Source of the DNA: Castor canadensis
Taxonomy: Eukaryota; Chordata; Mammalia; Rodentia; Castoridae
Assembly: GCF_047511655.1 (NCBI RefSeq)
Contig: NC_133398.1
Span: 109,818,332-109,882,331, forward strand
DNA: 64,000 nt
Reading direction: 5' to 3'
The notes below the pieces were generated by a model. That model had not been told where the DNA came from and made no database searches. It saw only the letters and a program-made list of their open reading frames with translations. The position numbers and the translations under genes are program-made. Of this stretch, positions 43,385 to 55,684 are shown one piece after another (within the stretch, counting starts at the first letter, position 1; each line of letters opens with the position of its first letter).

Positions 43385-43575
43385 GGTTGGGCGCCAGTGG
43401 TTCACACCTGTAATCCTAGCTATTTAGGGGGCAGAGATCAGGAGGATTGAAGCTCGAAGCCAGCCCAGGCAAATAGTTCATGAGACTCTATCTTGAAAAA
43501 AACCCATCACAAAAAAGGGCTGGTGGAGTGGCTCAAGGTGAAGACCCTGGTTTAAGTCTACACTCAGTAAAAGCA
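43385..43575 (+). mobile_element. B1-ID composite SINE, same shortened form
   Basis: GGTTGGGCGCCAGTGGTTCA, CATCACAAAAAAGGGCTGGT and CTCAAGGTGAAGACCCTGG. It shares the ID-half deletion with its left neighbour, so the two belong to one subfamily or arose by tandem duplication. Confidence 0.93.
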
Positions 43576-43859
43576 GGAGATGATGTTTATGACAGAGTCA
43601 TAATTGTCTGGCTAAGTGAAGACTAAAAACCATGGCAGAAACCTAATCTGATAAGAATGAAAGATACATTTCTCTTTGTGTTTGCATTTGTTATTTTTTG
43701 ATTCTCCTTCTGGCCACAATGGGATACTAATGTTCAAGCAAATAATTGTCAAAAACAAAAACAACAGGAAAGAAAACCAAATGCAGAAATCAGTCAAATA
43801 CAAGGTAAAGAAACAGAGACTTTAGAGATTACACATGAGAAAAAAGTGTATCTTTTAAC
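43576..43859. other. Non-coding stretch
   Basis: Transition from the SINE-rich compartment to old L1 DNA. Nothing is recognised. Confidence 0.3.
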
Positions 43860-45240
43860 CAAAACTAGTTCAACAGTCTACTAAATAAAAAACAGCTACA
43901 CTTAGAGGAATAAGAAACTGTTTGCCAGTGTTACACATCATAATGTTAAAATGTATAATTTTCAATGAAAACTTGGAATGCATGCAAAAGAAAGAGAAAG
44001 TATGGTAGGTCCTAAGAAAAAACTAACAAAAATCTGCCAAAGGAAGCAGACATTTTATTCACTACATTAAGATTTTTTAAACAATTTTGCTAAATATACT
44101 CACAGATTTAAAGGAAGCCATGAATATAGAGCTGCAGAAAACTTGGAAAACAAAGCAAGGAAAACTGGAGAAAACAGATGTTATTTAAAAAATTTTGGGA
44201 ACAAAATGTATACTGACTAATTAGAAAACTCACTCTAGGATTAAAATATCAGATTTGTGTAGACAGAAGTTAGAGCCAATGATGACAGAAATTACCAGGA
44301 ACGAGAAAAGAGTAAAAAGAACAAAAGAACATGCAATGAACCGAAGGTACATGTGGAGCATTAAGCATACAAACATAAGGACAGAGTTGGCCCTTGGTGT
44401 CTGTGGGTGAACAGTTCCAATGACACCATGAGAAAGCACCATGAACACTCACACCACTGACATTAAGGCAGGACTGACACAGCTTCTTCACATCATGTGA
44501 GCTGCATAAGGCACACATGGGAGGGTTTTTTTTTAATACTGTTATTAAAAACCACTTGTAATAAATCTTCAAATAAGTCAGCCTAACTGTAAGGGTATTC
44601 ATACAAGAATAAAAAACACAGGAATGGGTGGAAAAGGAAGAATGAGTATTTGGAGAAATGATAAGCTAAATGTTTCTGAAGTTGATAAACATAGGTTCAT
44701 ATATTCATGAAGCTCAGTAAACTTCAATATGGAGATACAGAGATATATTCTGAGACACATTTTAATAATATTATCATAAACTAATGACAAATAAATGATC
44801 TTAAAAGTAGAAAGACAAAAGCTACTTAACATAAAAAAGGAATCAATCATAAGTTTAACAGATTTCACATCAATAATTATGGAAGTGAGAAGGAAATGAA
44901 AGAGCATTTTAAAAATACTGAAATAATGTTGTTAGCCAAAACCATTATATCCAGCAAAATTACCCTTGGACATGCCCTTCAAAACAATGTTAAATGGAGT
45001 TCTCCAGAATGAAGTCAGAGGACACTAGACAATCAATTGAAACCATGTGATAAAACAAAGAACTGCATTAAAGATAACTATGTAGGCAAATATAAAGTGT
45101 ATTATTTTATATTTATTTTATAATTCTTTTTTTCTATTTGATTTAAAAGACAAACATATAAATAAGTAATTATAAATTTATGTGAAAAGTCATACAATGA
45201 ACCCAGAGGTTCTGTGTGCCAAAAACATCATAAGAGGGTA
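43860..45240 (+). mobile_element. Ancient L1M, ORF1 and inter-ORF region
   Basis: TTAGCCAAAACCATTATATC, CAGCAAAATTACCCTTGGAC, GGAGTTCTCCAGAATGAAGT, GAGGACACTAGACAATCAAT and the AT-rich segment after it match the ORF1 end and intergenic spacer of old L1 elements. The earlier part (43,860-44,730) is assigned by position and composition only. ORF1p is an RNA-binding chaperone; this copy has no usable frame. Confidence 0.65.
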
Positions 45241-45726
45241 GCTGTCATTTTAATATATTAATTACAATGTCTGATTTATACACAAAATACAAAAAGGAAA
45301 TAAAAAAGAATCAACAAAAGTATATATGCAAAAAAGAAACATCAAAGAAGGCAACACTAGGTGAACTTAAGGAATTAAAGAAGGTAAAAGAAATATAAAA
45401 ATGTAAAAATGAAAAAAAATCTAGTCGTAAGCAACATTAAATGTGAATGGATTAGGCTCTAATTAATAAAATGGCCCAAAATGGTAATACATTTGAATAG
45501 AAATAATACATTATTTAACATCCAAAGGCACAAATATATAGAGGATGAATGAAGGTAAAAATATATTCCATACAAATAATAACTAAAGGAGAGCAGAGTT
45601 GGCTATACTAATGTAAAACAAAATAAACTTTAAATAAAAAAAGTTACAAAAGGCAAAAAAGTACAATAAATGAGATATAACAATGGTCATCATGGAAGCA
45701 ACAAACACTAAAGCCACAATTATATG

Positions 45727-46110
45727 CTAAAGTTTGAATAATGGTGTTCCCTCTAAATTCTTATTGAAAATAAATCCTCAGTGCAAACAGTGTTAAGAAG
45801 TGTGGCCTCTGATAAGGAGTAAAGTCATGAGTGCTCTGCCCCTCATGATCGGGATTTGCTTTCTTAGGAAGGCTTTTGAGGCTAAAGCAGGATTTTCTTG
45901 TTCTTCTAAAACTTCCACCAATGAAGGACACACTATTCCTCACCCTCAGAAGTTGTAGTAACAAAGTACCATCTTAGAAGCAGAAAGCAGCCCTAACCAG
46001 TCTCTCACTCTGCTGAAACTGTAATTTTGGACTCCAGACCCTCTGATAAATAAGTTGCTATTATTTATAAATTATTCACCCAGTCCATGGTAATTTGTGA
46101 GAGCAACACA
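45727..46110 (+). mobile_element. MaLR-type LTR inserted in L1M
   Basis: GCTAAAGTTTGAATAATGGT, GAAGTGTGGCCTCTGATAAG, AGAAGCAGAAAGCAGCCCTA, CTCTGATAAATAAGTTGC and TGGTAATTTGTGAGAGCAAC follow an LTR order from start to polyadenylation region. No internal viral sequence is present. Confidence 0.65.
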
Positions 46111-46372
46111 AATGAACAAAAGAAGTATATGTGTCTAACATGGACAAAATTGAAGGGAGAAATGGCCAAGTATATATTAGAAACTGTAATATTCTACTTA
46201 CAAGAATGAATAGAAGATCAATAATACTGTATGAACATGTAAAGAAGTAGTTAAAACACTGATAAATTCAGAACAGTTCACCATATAATAGAAGAATGCA
46301 CACGTTTTTCATGTATAGGTTAAAATTCTCCAGAATACACCAATAATTAGTTCCCCAAAATAGTCTCAGTAA

Positions 46373-46482
46373 TCCTTTTTTCTCAGTATATGACCTGGAC
46401 TTAGGACTCACTATGTAGCCCAGGACTGGCTGAAACTTTTGATTTTCCTGTCTCTGCCTCCTGAGTACTACTCTCAGTTAAT
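46373..46482 (-). mobile_element. B1-like SINE
   Basis: GACTCACTATGTAGCCCAGG, GGCTGAAACTTTTGATTTTC and TGCCTCCTGAGTACTACTCT, reversed and diverged. Confidence 0.75.
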
Positions 46483-47122
46483 TTTAAAATATTGAAATAG
46501 TACATAGTATTTTTAATGGTATGAAATACAGATACAAATAAATAATAGAATGAAAGAAGAAAACTTGACTAAATGTGGAATTTAAATTACATGCTTTCAA
46601 TAAATTAATGGGTGAGAAAAGTAACAAAGGGATAAAGAAAAAATAGTTTTGGAACAAATAAAATAAAAAATACCAAAGATTATAGAATTTACTACAAGTA
46701 TTAATCAAAAGGAAATTCATGGATGGAAAAACCTCCAATTTAATGGGAAAAGATGTCAATTCAAAACCTTAAATTTATATCTTCAGAAAACAAAAAAATG
46801 AAAACGAGATGACAGCTAAAAGCAAGAAGGAAATAATAAAGATTAAAGTAGTAATAAATCAATGGCGGGATACACATTCAGTAGAGTATATTGTTTGCTT
46901 AGAATGATCAACAAAATTAACAAATCTTTATCTCAACTACCTAAGAAGAAAAAGTGGTTGGACATAAATTAGAAACAAAATTAGGGAAATGAATACAACC
47001 TTACAGAACCAAGGATTATGAGGGAAACTATGAAAACTGCATGCCAATGGCTGGATAGCCAATATGAAATGGACAAATTTCTAGAATCTCACAAACTTAA
47101 ACAATTTTAGGATAAGAAAATA

Positions 47123-47318
47123 TAGACAGGCACAGGTGGCTCATGCTTGTACTTGTAATTACTAGGAAGACTGAGATCAGGAGAACTATGATTCAATGCA
47201 AACTTGGGCAAATAACCAGAGCAAAATGGAATGGAGGTCTGTCTCAAGTGGTAGACTACCTGCTTTATAAGCATGAAGCCCTGAGTTCAAGCCCCAGTCT
47301 CACCAAAATAAAAAAAAG
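47123..47318 (+). mobile_element. B1-ID composite SINE inserted in L1M
   Basis: TATAGACAGGCACAGGTGGC, TAACCAGAGCAAAATGGAAT, TCAAGTGGTAGACTACCTGC and GAGTTCAAGCCCCAGTCTCA. The linker resembles that of the copy at 30,545, suggesting the same subfamily. Confidence 0.9.
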
Positions 47319-48154
47319 ATAGTCTGTACAGACCTATAACAAGTACATAGCAACAAAAATTCATCAGTAATCAAAAACCTCCCAAAAAAGAAAACTTTAG
47401 AACTAAGTGACTTTGCTTCTGAGTTAAACATTTTAAAAAGTATTAACACCAATCTTTCACAAATTCTTCCAAAAACTCTACAATATGAAATTGCTTATTA
47501 ATTCATTTTATGAGGTGAGAGTTTATTCTGATACCAAAGCAAAAAGCAGCACAAAAAATTAACCAATAATCCTTATTAATACAGACATAAAAATACTAAC
47601 TGAATTTTAGCAAATCAAATTGTTCAATATATTAAATGTACTTACAGCATGAACAAGTGGGATTTATCCCAGGAATGTGAGGTGGTTTAACTAAAGAAAA
47701 TCAATATATTGTAACACACTAATAGAAAAGGAAGGGAAAAAATAGATTATCACCTAAGCTGATATACCACATTTGAAAACATTGATAAATGCATTTGAAA
47801 AAATTCAACACCTTTGCTTTATAAAAAGAGTTTAAAATGAGGAATGGAAGAAAACTTCCCCAACATGATTACTCACAGCCAAGATACTCTATAGTAAAAT
47901 ACTGAAACTTTTCCCATGATCAGAACAAAACAAGGATGCTCACTATAACCACGGCTACACAATGTTGTACTTAAAGTTCTAACCAGAGTAATTGGTAAGA
48001 AAACTCTTAAAAAGTCAGTCAACTTAGAAATGAAGAAAATAAACCCTTCTGTCAGCATATGGCATGATTCTTTCTATAAAAACTCAAGGAATCCACAATT
48101 AATGAATTCAGCAAAGATGAAGAGTACATTGTTAAACTCAATTAAACAATTTAA

Positions 48155-48497
48155 AAACAGGAAAATAATGCAGATAAATACGTAATCACTGAATAAACAT
48201 TGGAATTGCTCCAGCTAAATTTTCATTTTCCATAGCCAAGATGGAAAATGGAATACTATTTATTTTAAAATACTGTTAAATGTCTCCTCTTATATTTAAT
48301 GAATGAAGTCTGTAGTGGGGGTACACTGGTTATAGGTCCTGGCAAAGGAATTCTCTGTTGATTATTATATCAAATTGCATTCAGGTATATAATTAAATAT
48401 TAAAATATCCCCTTCCAGAAAACCAAGGGCAAATATACAAAAGACATTTTAAGACACAGGCAGATGCTTAAATGACAACTTTTCAATTATAGTTGCC
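48155..48497 (+). repeat. Diverged partial copy of the block, left of copy B
   Basis: 48,155-48,440 matches the internal part of copy B at 48,872-49,140 (both have AATAAACATTG, CTGTAGTGGGGG.ACACTGG, TTCTCTGTTGATTATTA and ATTGCATTCAGG.ATATAAT). 48,443-48,497 matches the segment near the right end (50,888-50,945). Divergence is clearly higher than between copies A and B. Confidence 0.8.
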
Positions 48498-48562
48498 AAG
48501 ATAGATGATAGATAGATGATAGATAGAGATAGAAAGATAGATAGAGATGGATAGATGACAGA
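48498..48562. repeat. (GATA)n microsatellite
   Basis: Imperfect GATA repeat with AGAAAGATAG variants, the counterpart of 22,064-22,130. Confidence 0.92.
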
Positions 48563-49224
48563 TCAATCAGCAATCAAGTGTGAGAAGATGGTGAATGTAA
48601 TGTGGATAAATAATGTAGTTAAAAATCTTGACTATTAATTTGCAACTCACAAATAATTAACCTTGTTTCCCTAATGTTACAAAATTTCTGACAAAACCCA
48701 GACAAAGCAGGATAAACTAGGAGAATTGGATCAAGGTCTTCTACAGCCCATGCAAAATTGAGAGCCACAGATGAAAATGCACTTTCCATAAAGATGCCTC
48801 CCAAGTCTGGTTTCACTGATTTCTATAGGGTTTTCTCAATTGAACATTACACTCAAACAATTTACAAAAAGAAAGATAATGTGGATAAATAAGTACTAAC
48901 TGAATAAACATTGAAATCACTCCAACTAATTTTCATAGCCGAGACAGAAAGTAGAATATTATTTTAAAATACTGGCAAATGTCTCTTCTTACAGCTAATG
49001 AATGAACTGTGTAGTGGGGGGACACTGGCTGTAGGTCCAGGCAAAGTTATTCTCTGTTGATTATTACATCCAATTGCATTCAGGCATATAATTACATCTG
49101 AAAATAACCCCTTTCATAAACATAAGTGGAAAATATACATTAGAATGTTTTTTTCTAGGAAGATTCTCTTTTTTTGTTAGCATACATTTAATAGTACAAA
49201 GGGGTTTAATTTTGATAATGATAT

Positions 49225-49600
49225 AAGCCTGATGAGCTCATGCCTTGATATGAACCTTCATATTAAGATAAAGATCTCTGTCTCTTCTTATTGTTTAAGA
49301 CATCTGATTAAAAACAAGGACACTAGATGATTTGATCCTTTGAAACAGGGCTTTAAAAGACTCATCTGCTCTTATTTATGAACAAGAGAGAAAGAAGACA
49401 TTCTCCAGAAAGTATTTGACAAAATTAAGGAATTTATTGGACTACTGACAGCTGATTTGTTATTTGCAATGTAATGTAAAATGACATTTAAACTACCTTT
49501 AAACAGTAGCTATGATTTTGGTGGAGCACAATAGCAACCAGAATCAATTCATTTTGAATTTTGTATGATAACTACATAGGTAGCTCTCATTTTATGGAAA
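49225..49600. repeat. Inverted homology, left arm
   Basis: GAGCTCATGCCTTGATATGA onward reads as a diverged reverse complement of 50,935-51,300 (which contains GCCTTGGTATGAG, AGATGATTTGATCC and GGAATTTATTGGACTCATGA when reversed). The arms are about 350 bp and lie about 1.3 kb apart. Confidence 0.75.
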
Positions 49601-49899
49601 TGTCCCTTATCAGTATGATAGTCTCTAAGCCCCCATACTTTAGAGGCTGTACTTTCAGTTTTGTAAATTATTTTTATTAGGAGGGGGCAGGAAAAATATG
49701 AGAAATAAAGTTTTAAAGTGGCATACAAATAAATTGTATACGATGCAGTTTAGCAAAGTAATGTGTGCTCATATTTTATCATAGGTACTTGAGGTTCCAG
49801 AAAATATACAACAGCTAAAATTAAAATTCATACAGATTTTACATTTATGGTTTCAACTTCTATCTTGTTACTTCTATCATCAGCTGAATGAATTTCTTC

Positions 49900-50055
49900 T
49901 CTACTATGTATTTTCTTTTATGAATGGAGGGAGGAGGATAAAGGAGAATGATGGAGGGGGTGAATTCAATTACAATTATTGTAAGAAATTTGGTAAATAT
50001 CACAATGCACTCGCAGTATAGAAATAATGAAAATAAATATTTTAAAAATCCATGG
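49900..50055 (+). mobile_element. L1 3' end-like segment within copy B
   Basis: Same L1 3' UTR-like sequence as at 23,460-23,615 in copy A, with TGGAGGGGGTGAATTCAATT and an AATAATGAAAATAAATAT tail. Confidence 0.55.
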
Positions 50056-50934
50056 ATAAAATAAAGCAGAGCTTATCTTTCTATTTGTGTGTGTATGTGT
50101 GTGCCCATTTTTCCCCTTGAGTGAAAGAATGTATCCTAATTGATTATCATATGAAATTTAGAACACATGCTAGGGCCAGCTTCTTTACTTTCTCATTGTG
50201 AAACATCATACTAATAAGTTTTAGTTGTGACTATTAAATGAATACTGTAGAATATAAATAAATTAGTAGTATCTATTTCAGGTTATTTGATGATAAATAA
50301 AATAGTACATGCAAAACGCTTAGTACAACATTTGGCATGCTTCCAGTAGTAATAAGTTAAAAAAGCATACTCTCTTCTGACTCTTGTAAAATTAAATACA
50401 TTATAACAAACTAAATTTGCTTTTTACTCGGCACAGTATCAGACCATGACAGTAAGAAAAGAAGTTTGACTTAAGAATAGAAATGCAAGTATAAAACAAA
50501 AACAAAAATATAACTACTTCTACTCTATTGATGCAAAGAAAATAATGTCTCATTCAACATCAGAGAAAAATCTATTTAAAAGCCACAGTGATTCATTTAT
50601 CTGTGAGGGAAAACATTCTCTGCCATGGTTTTCTCTCTGGCTGACGATTCCTTGGTACTGTTACATTTAAATGAGTTCATCTGTGTTCTTGGAAAAACAA
50701 GCAGAGACACACTAGGTTATGCCTATCAATGTAACTTAATCTCCTTTTTGTAATTCAACAAAGTAAAATATACAGTTGCATCTTGGTTGATGTTGATGTT
50801 TACAAATGAGTAACACAAATCTCAAAATCTGTAAAACACTATTTTCCACTCATGAAAGCATAATGGGATAGGTTAATTGGGTGCTTGGACATTTTAAGAT
50901 ACAAGTCAGATACTTAAATGACACCTTGTAAAGT

Positions 50935-51300
50935 ATTGCTGCCAGGAAATTGTTTGAAATATAATATAACATGACATTTAAATGAACTATAAACAGAAAC
51001 TATTTGGTAGAGCACAATAGCAACCAGAATCAACTCATTTTGAATTTTGTATAATAATAACAAATCAGCTGTCATGAGTCCAATAAATTCCTTAAGTTTA
51101 TCAAATACTTTTGGGAGAATGATTTCTTTCTCTCTCTTTTTCATAAATAGGAGCAGATGAGTCTTTTTAAGCCCAGTTTAAAGGATCAAATCATCTCACA
51201 TGCTTGTATCTAATCAGATGTGTCAAATGATAAGAAGAGAGAGCTTTCTTTACCTCAATATGTAGGCTCATACCAAGGCATGAGCTCAAGCCATGCTGAT
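50935..51300. repeat. Inverted homology, right arm
   Basis: Partner of 49,225-49,600. It runs about 80 bp past the right edge of the duplicated block (to CAAGGCATGAGCTCAA), so copy A carries only part of this arm. Confidence 0.75.
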
Positions 51301-52417
51301 ATCAAGGCCAATTTAACCATACTCTGTACTACACTTTCCTCACAGGTTACCTGCGTAAGTCACCCTAATCTGCTGGCCTGAGTGGCATTATCAAGAAAAT
51401 TGCTCAGTTTGTTTATCCTCATATCTTATGAGGTTAAATAAGATGATCATGTAGTCTATGGAAATTGAAAGTTATTTCTTCAAAGAAGGGCATGGTTCTG
51501 TAAATGTTGACTTAAAGGTTTTCGTTTGTTTTTTGACATTTTTGGAAAATGTATCTGGTTCCCTCTAGTTCTGTATGTTGATTCAAATGACCTAATTAAT
51601 CATAGCTTCATGATCTGTACTTTATGTGATATTAGCCCTTCCTAACCACTAATGTCACAGTGACAGCCTTGAGCTCTATAAATTATTTGCCAATATGGCA
51701 TCTAAATCTAGTTTAAATTCTTAAAATTGGGGATAATGTAGAAGCATGGAATCTACTCTAATACATTTGCGTAGTATAATTACTGGTCTTGCAATAATTG
51801 TTTTCTAATAATAAAAATGAAAGCCTTTTCTTCCATAAACTCAATGAGAGTTAGAAATATGTAGGCTTCATGAATGTATCCAAATAAGTTTTTCCTTCAT
51901 AAAAAATATGATAATGTACTCCTTTTATAAATTGTTACTTTTAAAAGGAAATACTTCAATACCTAACTCTTCAAGAATAATCAAAACTTCTCTTCACAAG
52001 CCAAGGAAGATGCTGATGATCTTCTGAAGGCACCTCTGTCAAATTACTTCTGTAACAAAATTTGCAATGAAACCAAAATTACAATGAACATGAGATTCTT
52101 CAGTTATGGACTTACATTCCTTAGCACTTATCTGCAAACTGTAATGGTGTTTTAAGGGAAATAGCTTCAAATAATTTCTTAGACCAGATGATTTTTTGTA
52201 TGCTTTTATCTCCACCCCCAAAAAATCCACTACATTTTCTTCAATGTTAAAAAGAGTCTTTTAATTAATATAGCAGATTTAGTCCTCTATTTGTTAGTAG
52301 AAAGGCCAGTGTTATTGTTGTTATTGTTCTTTTTTATACTAGATCATAGCTATTCGTGCTGTAATAGATTTAGTTGTTACTTCATCTTTTAGCAAACTAC
52401 ATCTCCTTTTTTTTACA
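51301..52417. other. AT-rich non-coding stretch
   Basis: No gene, RNA gene or named repeat is recognised. Confidence 0.35.
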
Positions 52418-52800
52418 AAACACTTGATGATACAGTTTGGATCTCCAATGTTTCCCAAATGCCTGGTGTCAAGCTTGGCCTCATGGGGACTTGGTGGAAA
52501 CTTAAAGACATGGGCCCCAGTGGGAGATTTTAGGTCATTGTGGGCATAACCTTGAAAGGAACCATGCTCTCTCTTCCTCTTTCTTCTTTCCACCCCAGCC
52601 AAGGACCATCAAGTGAGCAGATTTGCTGTGCAGCACACTCCTGCCATGATGTACTGCCCTTCCACTGGAGGATTTGAAAGCAATGGGTCCACCAAATCAT
52701 AGACTGGAAACTCCAAAATTATGAGTCAAAATAAAATTCTGAGCTTTCTAATTTGATTATCCCAGGTATTTAATATATCACCAGAAAAGTGACCAAAATT
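52418..52800 (+). mobile_element. MaLR-type LTR
   Basis: TGATACAGTTTGGATCTCCA, CAAATGCCTGGTGTCAAGCT, TTGCTGTGCAGCACACTCCT, CATGATGTACTGCCC and TATGAGTCAAAATAAAATTC follow the order of a MaLR-like LTR. It is solo and diverged. Confidence 0.7.
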
Positions 52801-54139
52801 CTTGATAACAAAAAAAGGAATGTTACTATGAAAACTATATGAATTTCTAATCTCAACACTGATGGGACAAGTTGTGCTAGATTCAGCCCTTCATTCTAAA
52901 GCTCCAATAACTTCATGAAAATGTCACTATCAGCAATTTCCTTCTGGCATTTATTTCCCCTCTTGGTTAAAACCCTCAAAAAGGTCAGTGGTTTTACCTA
53001 GAAAACTAGATGTTAGGTTCATAGCAATGCACAGAGATTAGAAGGGAGGTACTGCATTGTCTTTTTAGCTGGTATTTTCTTCATTGGTAGATCCCAGTGT
53101 GTCTGACGGTTAGAAAAGAAGGCTTGGTATATTTAAAGCACTAGAGTCTAACTTCAGGAATGGAGAGTCATACACATATGCTAAATTGAACGAATATACT
53201 AGTGGTCTTCATAAATATTCATGTCTTCAAAGCTAAAAGTTTAATAAACTCACTTTTTTCTTAAGAGATGCAAGATTAGATAACTTCTAAGAGTTCTTAC
53301 AGGTCTGTAACTCAACTCATGGGCTGCAAACTGTTGATCTTCTGTCCTGATAGATCATCCAGACAAGTTTGCTTTGGGATAAACAAAAAAGCCATGTAAC
53401 TAGGCTGACATCATGCTGGGTCACAACTCAAGCAAATTCCTAACCATTGTCACTACATATACTCATGTCATCAATTTATATAATCTTCCAGGCCGTGCCC
53501 CTGGTAGCACTGGGTTTTCTAACAGATGGTAGGAAACACATTAATTTGCTTCCTATAATGATACTTTTTCCAATACAAAGTGATTTCAACGTTTTAATTT
53601 CATAATAAATATACCAAAAACAATAGTGAAATCCAAAGACATTTGGTTATGTAAAATTTACTTGAAAACTGTAAGTCTAAACTATAGCTACCATTTCCAT
53701 TTGACTAATGCCATATGAAATTAAATCTTTGGATTGGGAAGATGTGGATTTCCTAGGTTTGTTTAGTTGATTACAGATGAAAGACATAAAACATCAGAAG
53801 TGCAGGTGAACTACTACTTCATCTAGAATGTATAATATCTTCATAATTACCTACTGGATGAATGAACAAATAACAAATGAACAATCAGATCAATATAAGA
53901 ATACCTCCTTTACAAAGCGTAAAATGAGACTCACAAAAAATCTATATTCTTGAGATTTTTATAAATTTTCTGGGAAATATCCTTCATGGAAAAATATTTG
54001 GTAGAGTTTCTAGCAGTCAACAAGAACTACATAATAGTAGTGGAACTGCAGTAGCAATGAAGGGCACTATAGTAATCAGTTGCAATATAACATCTCATTT
54101 ACCAACCCATAAGAAGGCTTTAAAGTTGCCACTATATAT
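52801..54139. other. AT-rich non-coding stretch
   Basis: Nothing is recognised. Frames are short and AT-driven. Confidence 0.35.
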
Positions 54140-54260
54140 TATACCAACACAATAGATGAATAATGTGAGGGACAAGGTAAAATACATTGCCAAGTTCACA
54201 AAATTAGTAAATTATAGAGCTGGAAATTAAAACAAAGTATGCACATATTCTGTTCTTTAA
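54140..54260 (-). mobile_element. Possible MIR fragment
   Basis: TGAGGGACAAGGTAAAATAC, ATTGCCAAGTTCACAAAATT and AGTAAATTATAGAGCTGGAA follow the reversed MIR core with many substitutions. Confidence 0.55.
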
Positions 54261-55054
54261 TAAACAACTGCATAACAAAATGAACATAACTACACTGACT
54301 ACACTGCCATTTTATATTTGTGGAAAATGGAAAGACTGGATAAATTAATTTAATGAGTGGACAACTCTGTAGGGTGTTGTTATGCCAAACTCTTAAGGAT
54401 CCCAAAGTATCCCTAAGTGATTCACAAGAAAGTCACAGAAAGTGAATCACTGGGACAAGGACACAAGAATTAGGATTGAAGAAAGGAATTCAAGAAAAAT
54501 TCACAGATATTATATGTCCTCCATCTGGTTAATAGTTTCCAATACAAGGCTGCAAAACTAAGTCATTCATTTTTCATAATTATGCTAAAATTCTTATGTT
54601 TAAGTGAAGTAACATATGAGCATATGCTCATCTTCCTGTGGAAAAGATTCTTTGCATTCTTCATTAACTTATTAGAGCCATTACACTGCTCAATTACATT
54701 GCAACAGAGATGTACAATGAGGCAGTTAAGAGAAGTTTCCTGAAGTGAATATTGGATAAGCCAGCTCTTCCCAGGAAGTTTTCTTCATTTCTTATTTCTT
54801 CAATTCCATTTCTCTCTTTTTTTCTGCCTTCTGGTTTCCATAATGTCTTTCCTAGTCTCTTCATAGTTAAATAAGAATAAGAAGCTATATTTGTGATGGT
54901 TTACATGTTTCAAAGCCAATATTTTAATGAAGACAGAATATTTCCCAACATAACCCATTGGATCAATTGATAACTGTGATTTGTATAACTAGTCACTATA
55001 ATTACTTGTGTAAATGACTCGGAAAAAGAACTGGTGTTAGTCATATTTTCTCCA
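54261..55054. other. AT-rich non-coding stretch
   Basis: Nothing is recognised. Confidence 0.35.
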
Positions 55055-55135
55055 TCAGGAAATAAGTTTCTTTGATGTGTTTAAGTGGCTTATGTAATAA
55101 CAAAACTGGGACAAGAACCGAAATATAAATAAAAA
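55055..55135 (-). mobile_element. Possible MIR fragment
   Basis: CATCAGGAAATAAGTTTCTT, TTAAGTGGCTTATGTAATAA and CAAAACTGGGACAAGAACCG loosely follow the reversed MIR order. Confidence 0.4.
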
Positions 55136-55684
55136 GCATTCAACGACAGGCTATCCTTTATAATATCAATTGATTTTGTAGGAGTTCAATCCTTAAGTAA
55201 TTCTAAAATGAGTATTTTTTCATAGCACTCAGCATTCGGTCTTTGAGGGAGTCAGTTGTGTGGTTCAGAGCAATACACCATATTTAATGTATCTGAAGAT
55301 GATTTGGGGAATTTAAAAGTGACCACTATATTTATGCCCTCCTTACTAGCACACACTAAAGAATAATAAAACTTGTGGGCATTAAAATGGTATCTATGGA
55401 AAAACTGTCTACCAATAACTTTTATAAAAAGTTAACTCTTCAATCTGAAGGACACAGTCCTAAGATTATTGCAAGGGCAATTTAGAGAGCCAGGGGAAGA
55501 ACTGAGAATTTTTAAAGTTCACTAAATAAAAGGAAAGAAAGACAGAAGAAAGTGGTATCTACACTTAAAGTTCTAGGTGACTGTCTTGATCAAAACAAAT
55601 GCATCTCTATCACCCTTGTCTTTTCCTTCTGAAACAATAGAGACTTACAGACTTCCAAGAGTACCCTGAGTTCAGTGATTGTCT
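55136..55684. other. AT-rich non-coding stretch
   Basis: Nothing is recognised. Confidence 0.35.

Larger units (their letters stand above)
45241..48145 (+). mobile_element. Ancient L1M, decayed ORF2
   Basis: The endonuclease part is visible at 45,440-45,640 (AATGTGAATGGATTAGGCTC, GAGAGCAGAGTTGGCTATAC). The reverse transcriptase part lies at 47,640-48,130 (AAGTGGGATTTATCCCAGGA, ATAAATGCATTTGAAAAAAT and AACAAAACAAGGATGCTCAC, the last just after the lost catalytic region). Stops and frameshifts are everywhere. An LTR at about 45,727-46,110, a B1-like SINE at 46,373-46,482 and a composite SINE at 47,123-47,318 were inserted later. The element ends at 48,145 without its own 3' UTR. Confidence 0.82.
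48498..51219 (+). repeat. Paralogous AT-rich block, copy B
   Basis: This direct-repeat partner of 22,064-24,773 is 2.72 kb long. It starts at the same (GATA)n base and ends at the same CTAATCAGAT. Unlike copy A, homologous block sequence continues on both sides, so this copy is the better candidate for the original context. Two short minus-strand frames (65 and 76 codons) are kept in both copies but have no known domain. Recent duplication explains their survival. Confidence 0.93.
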
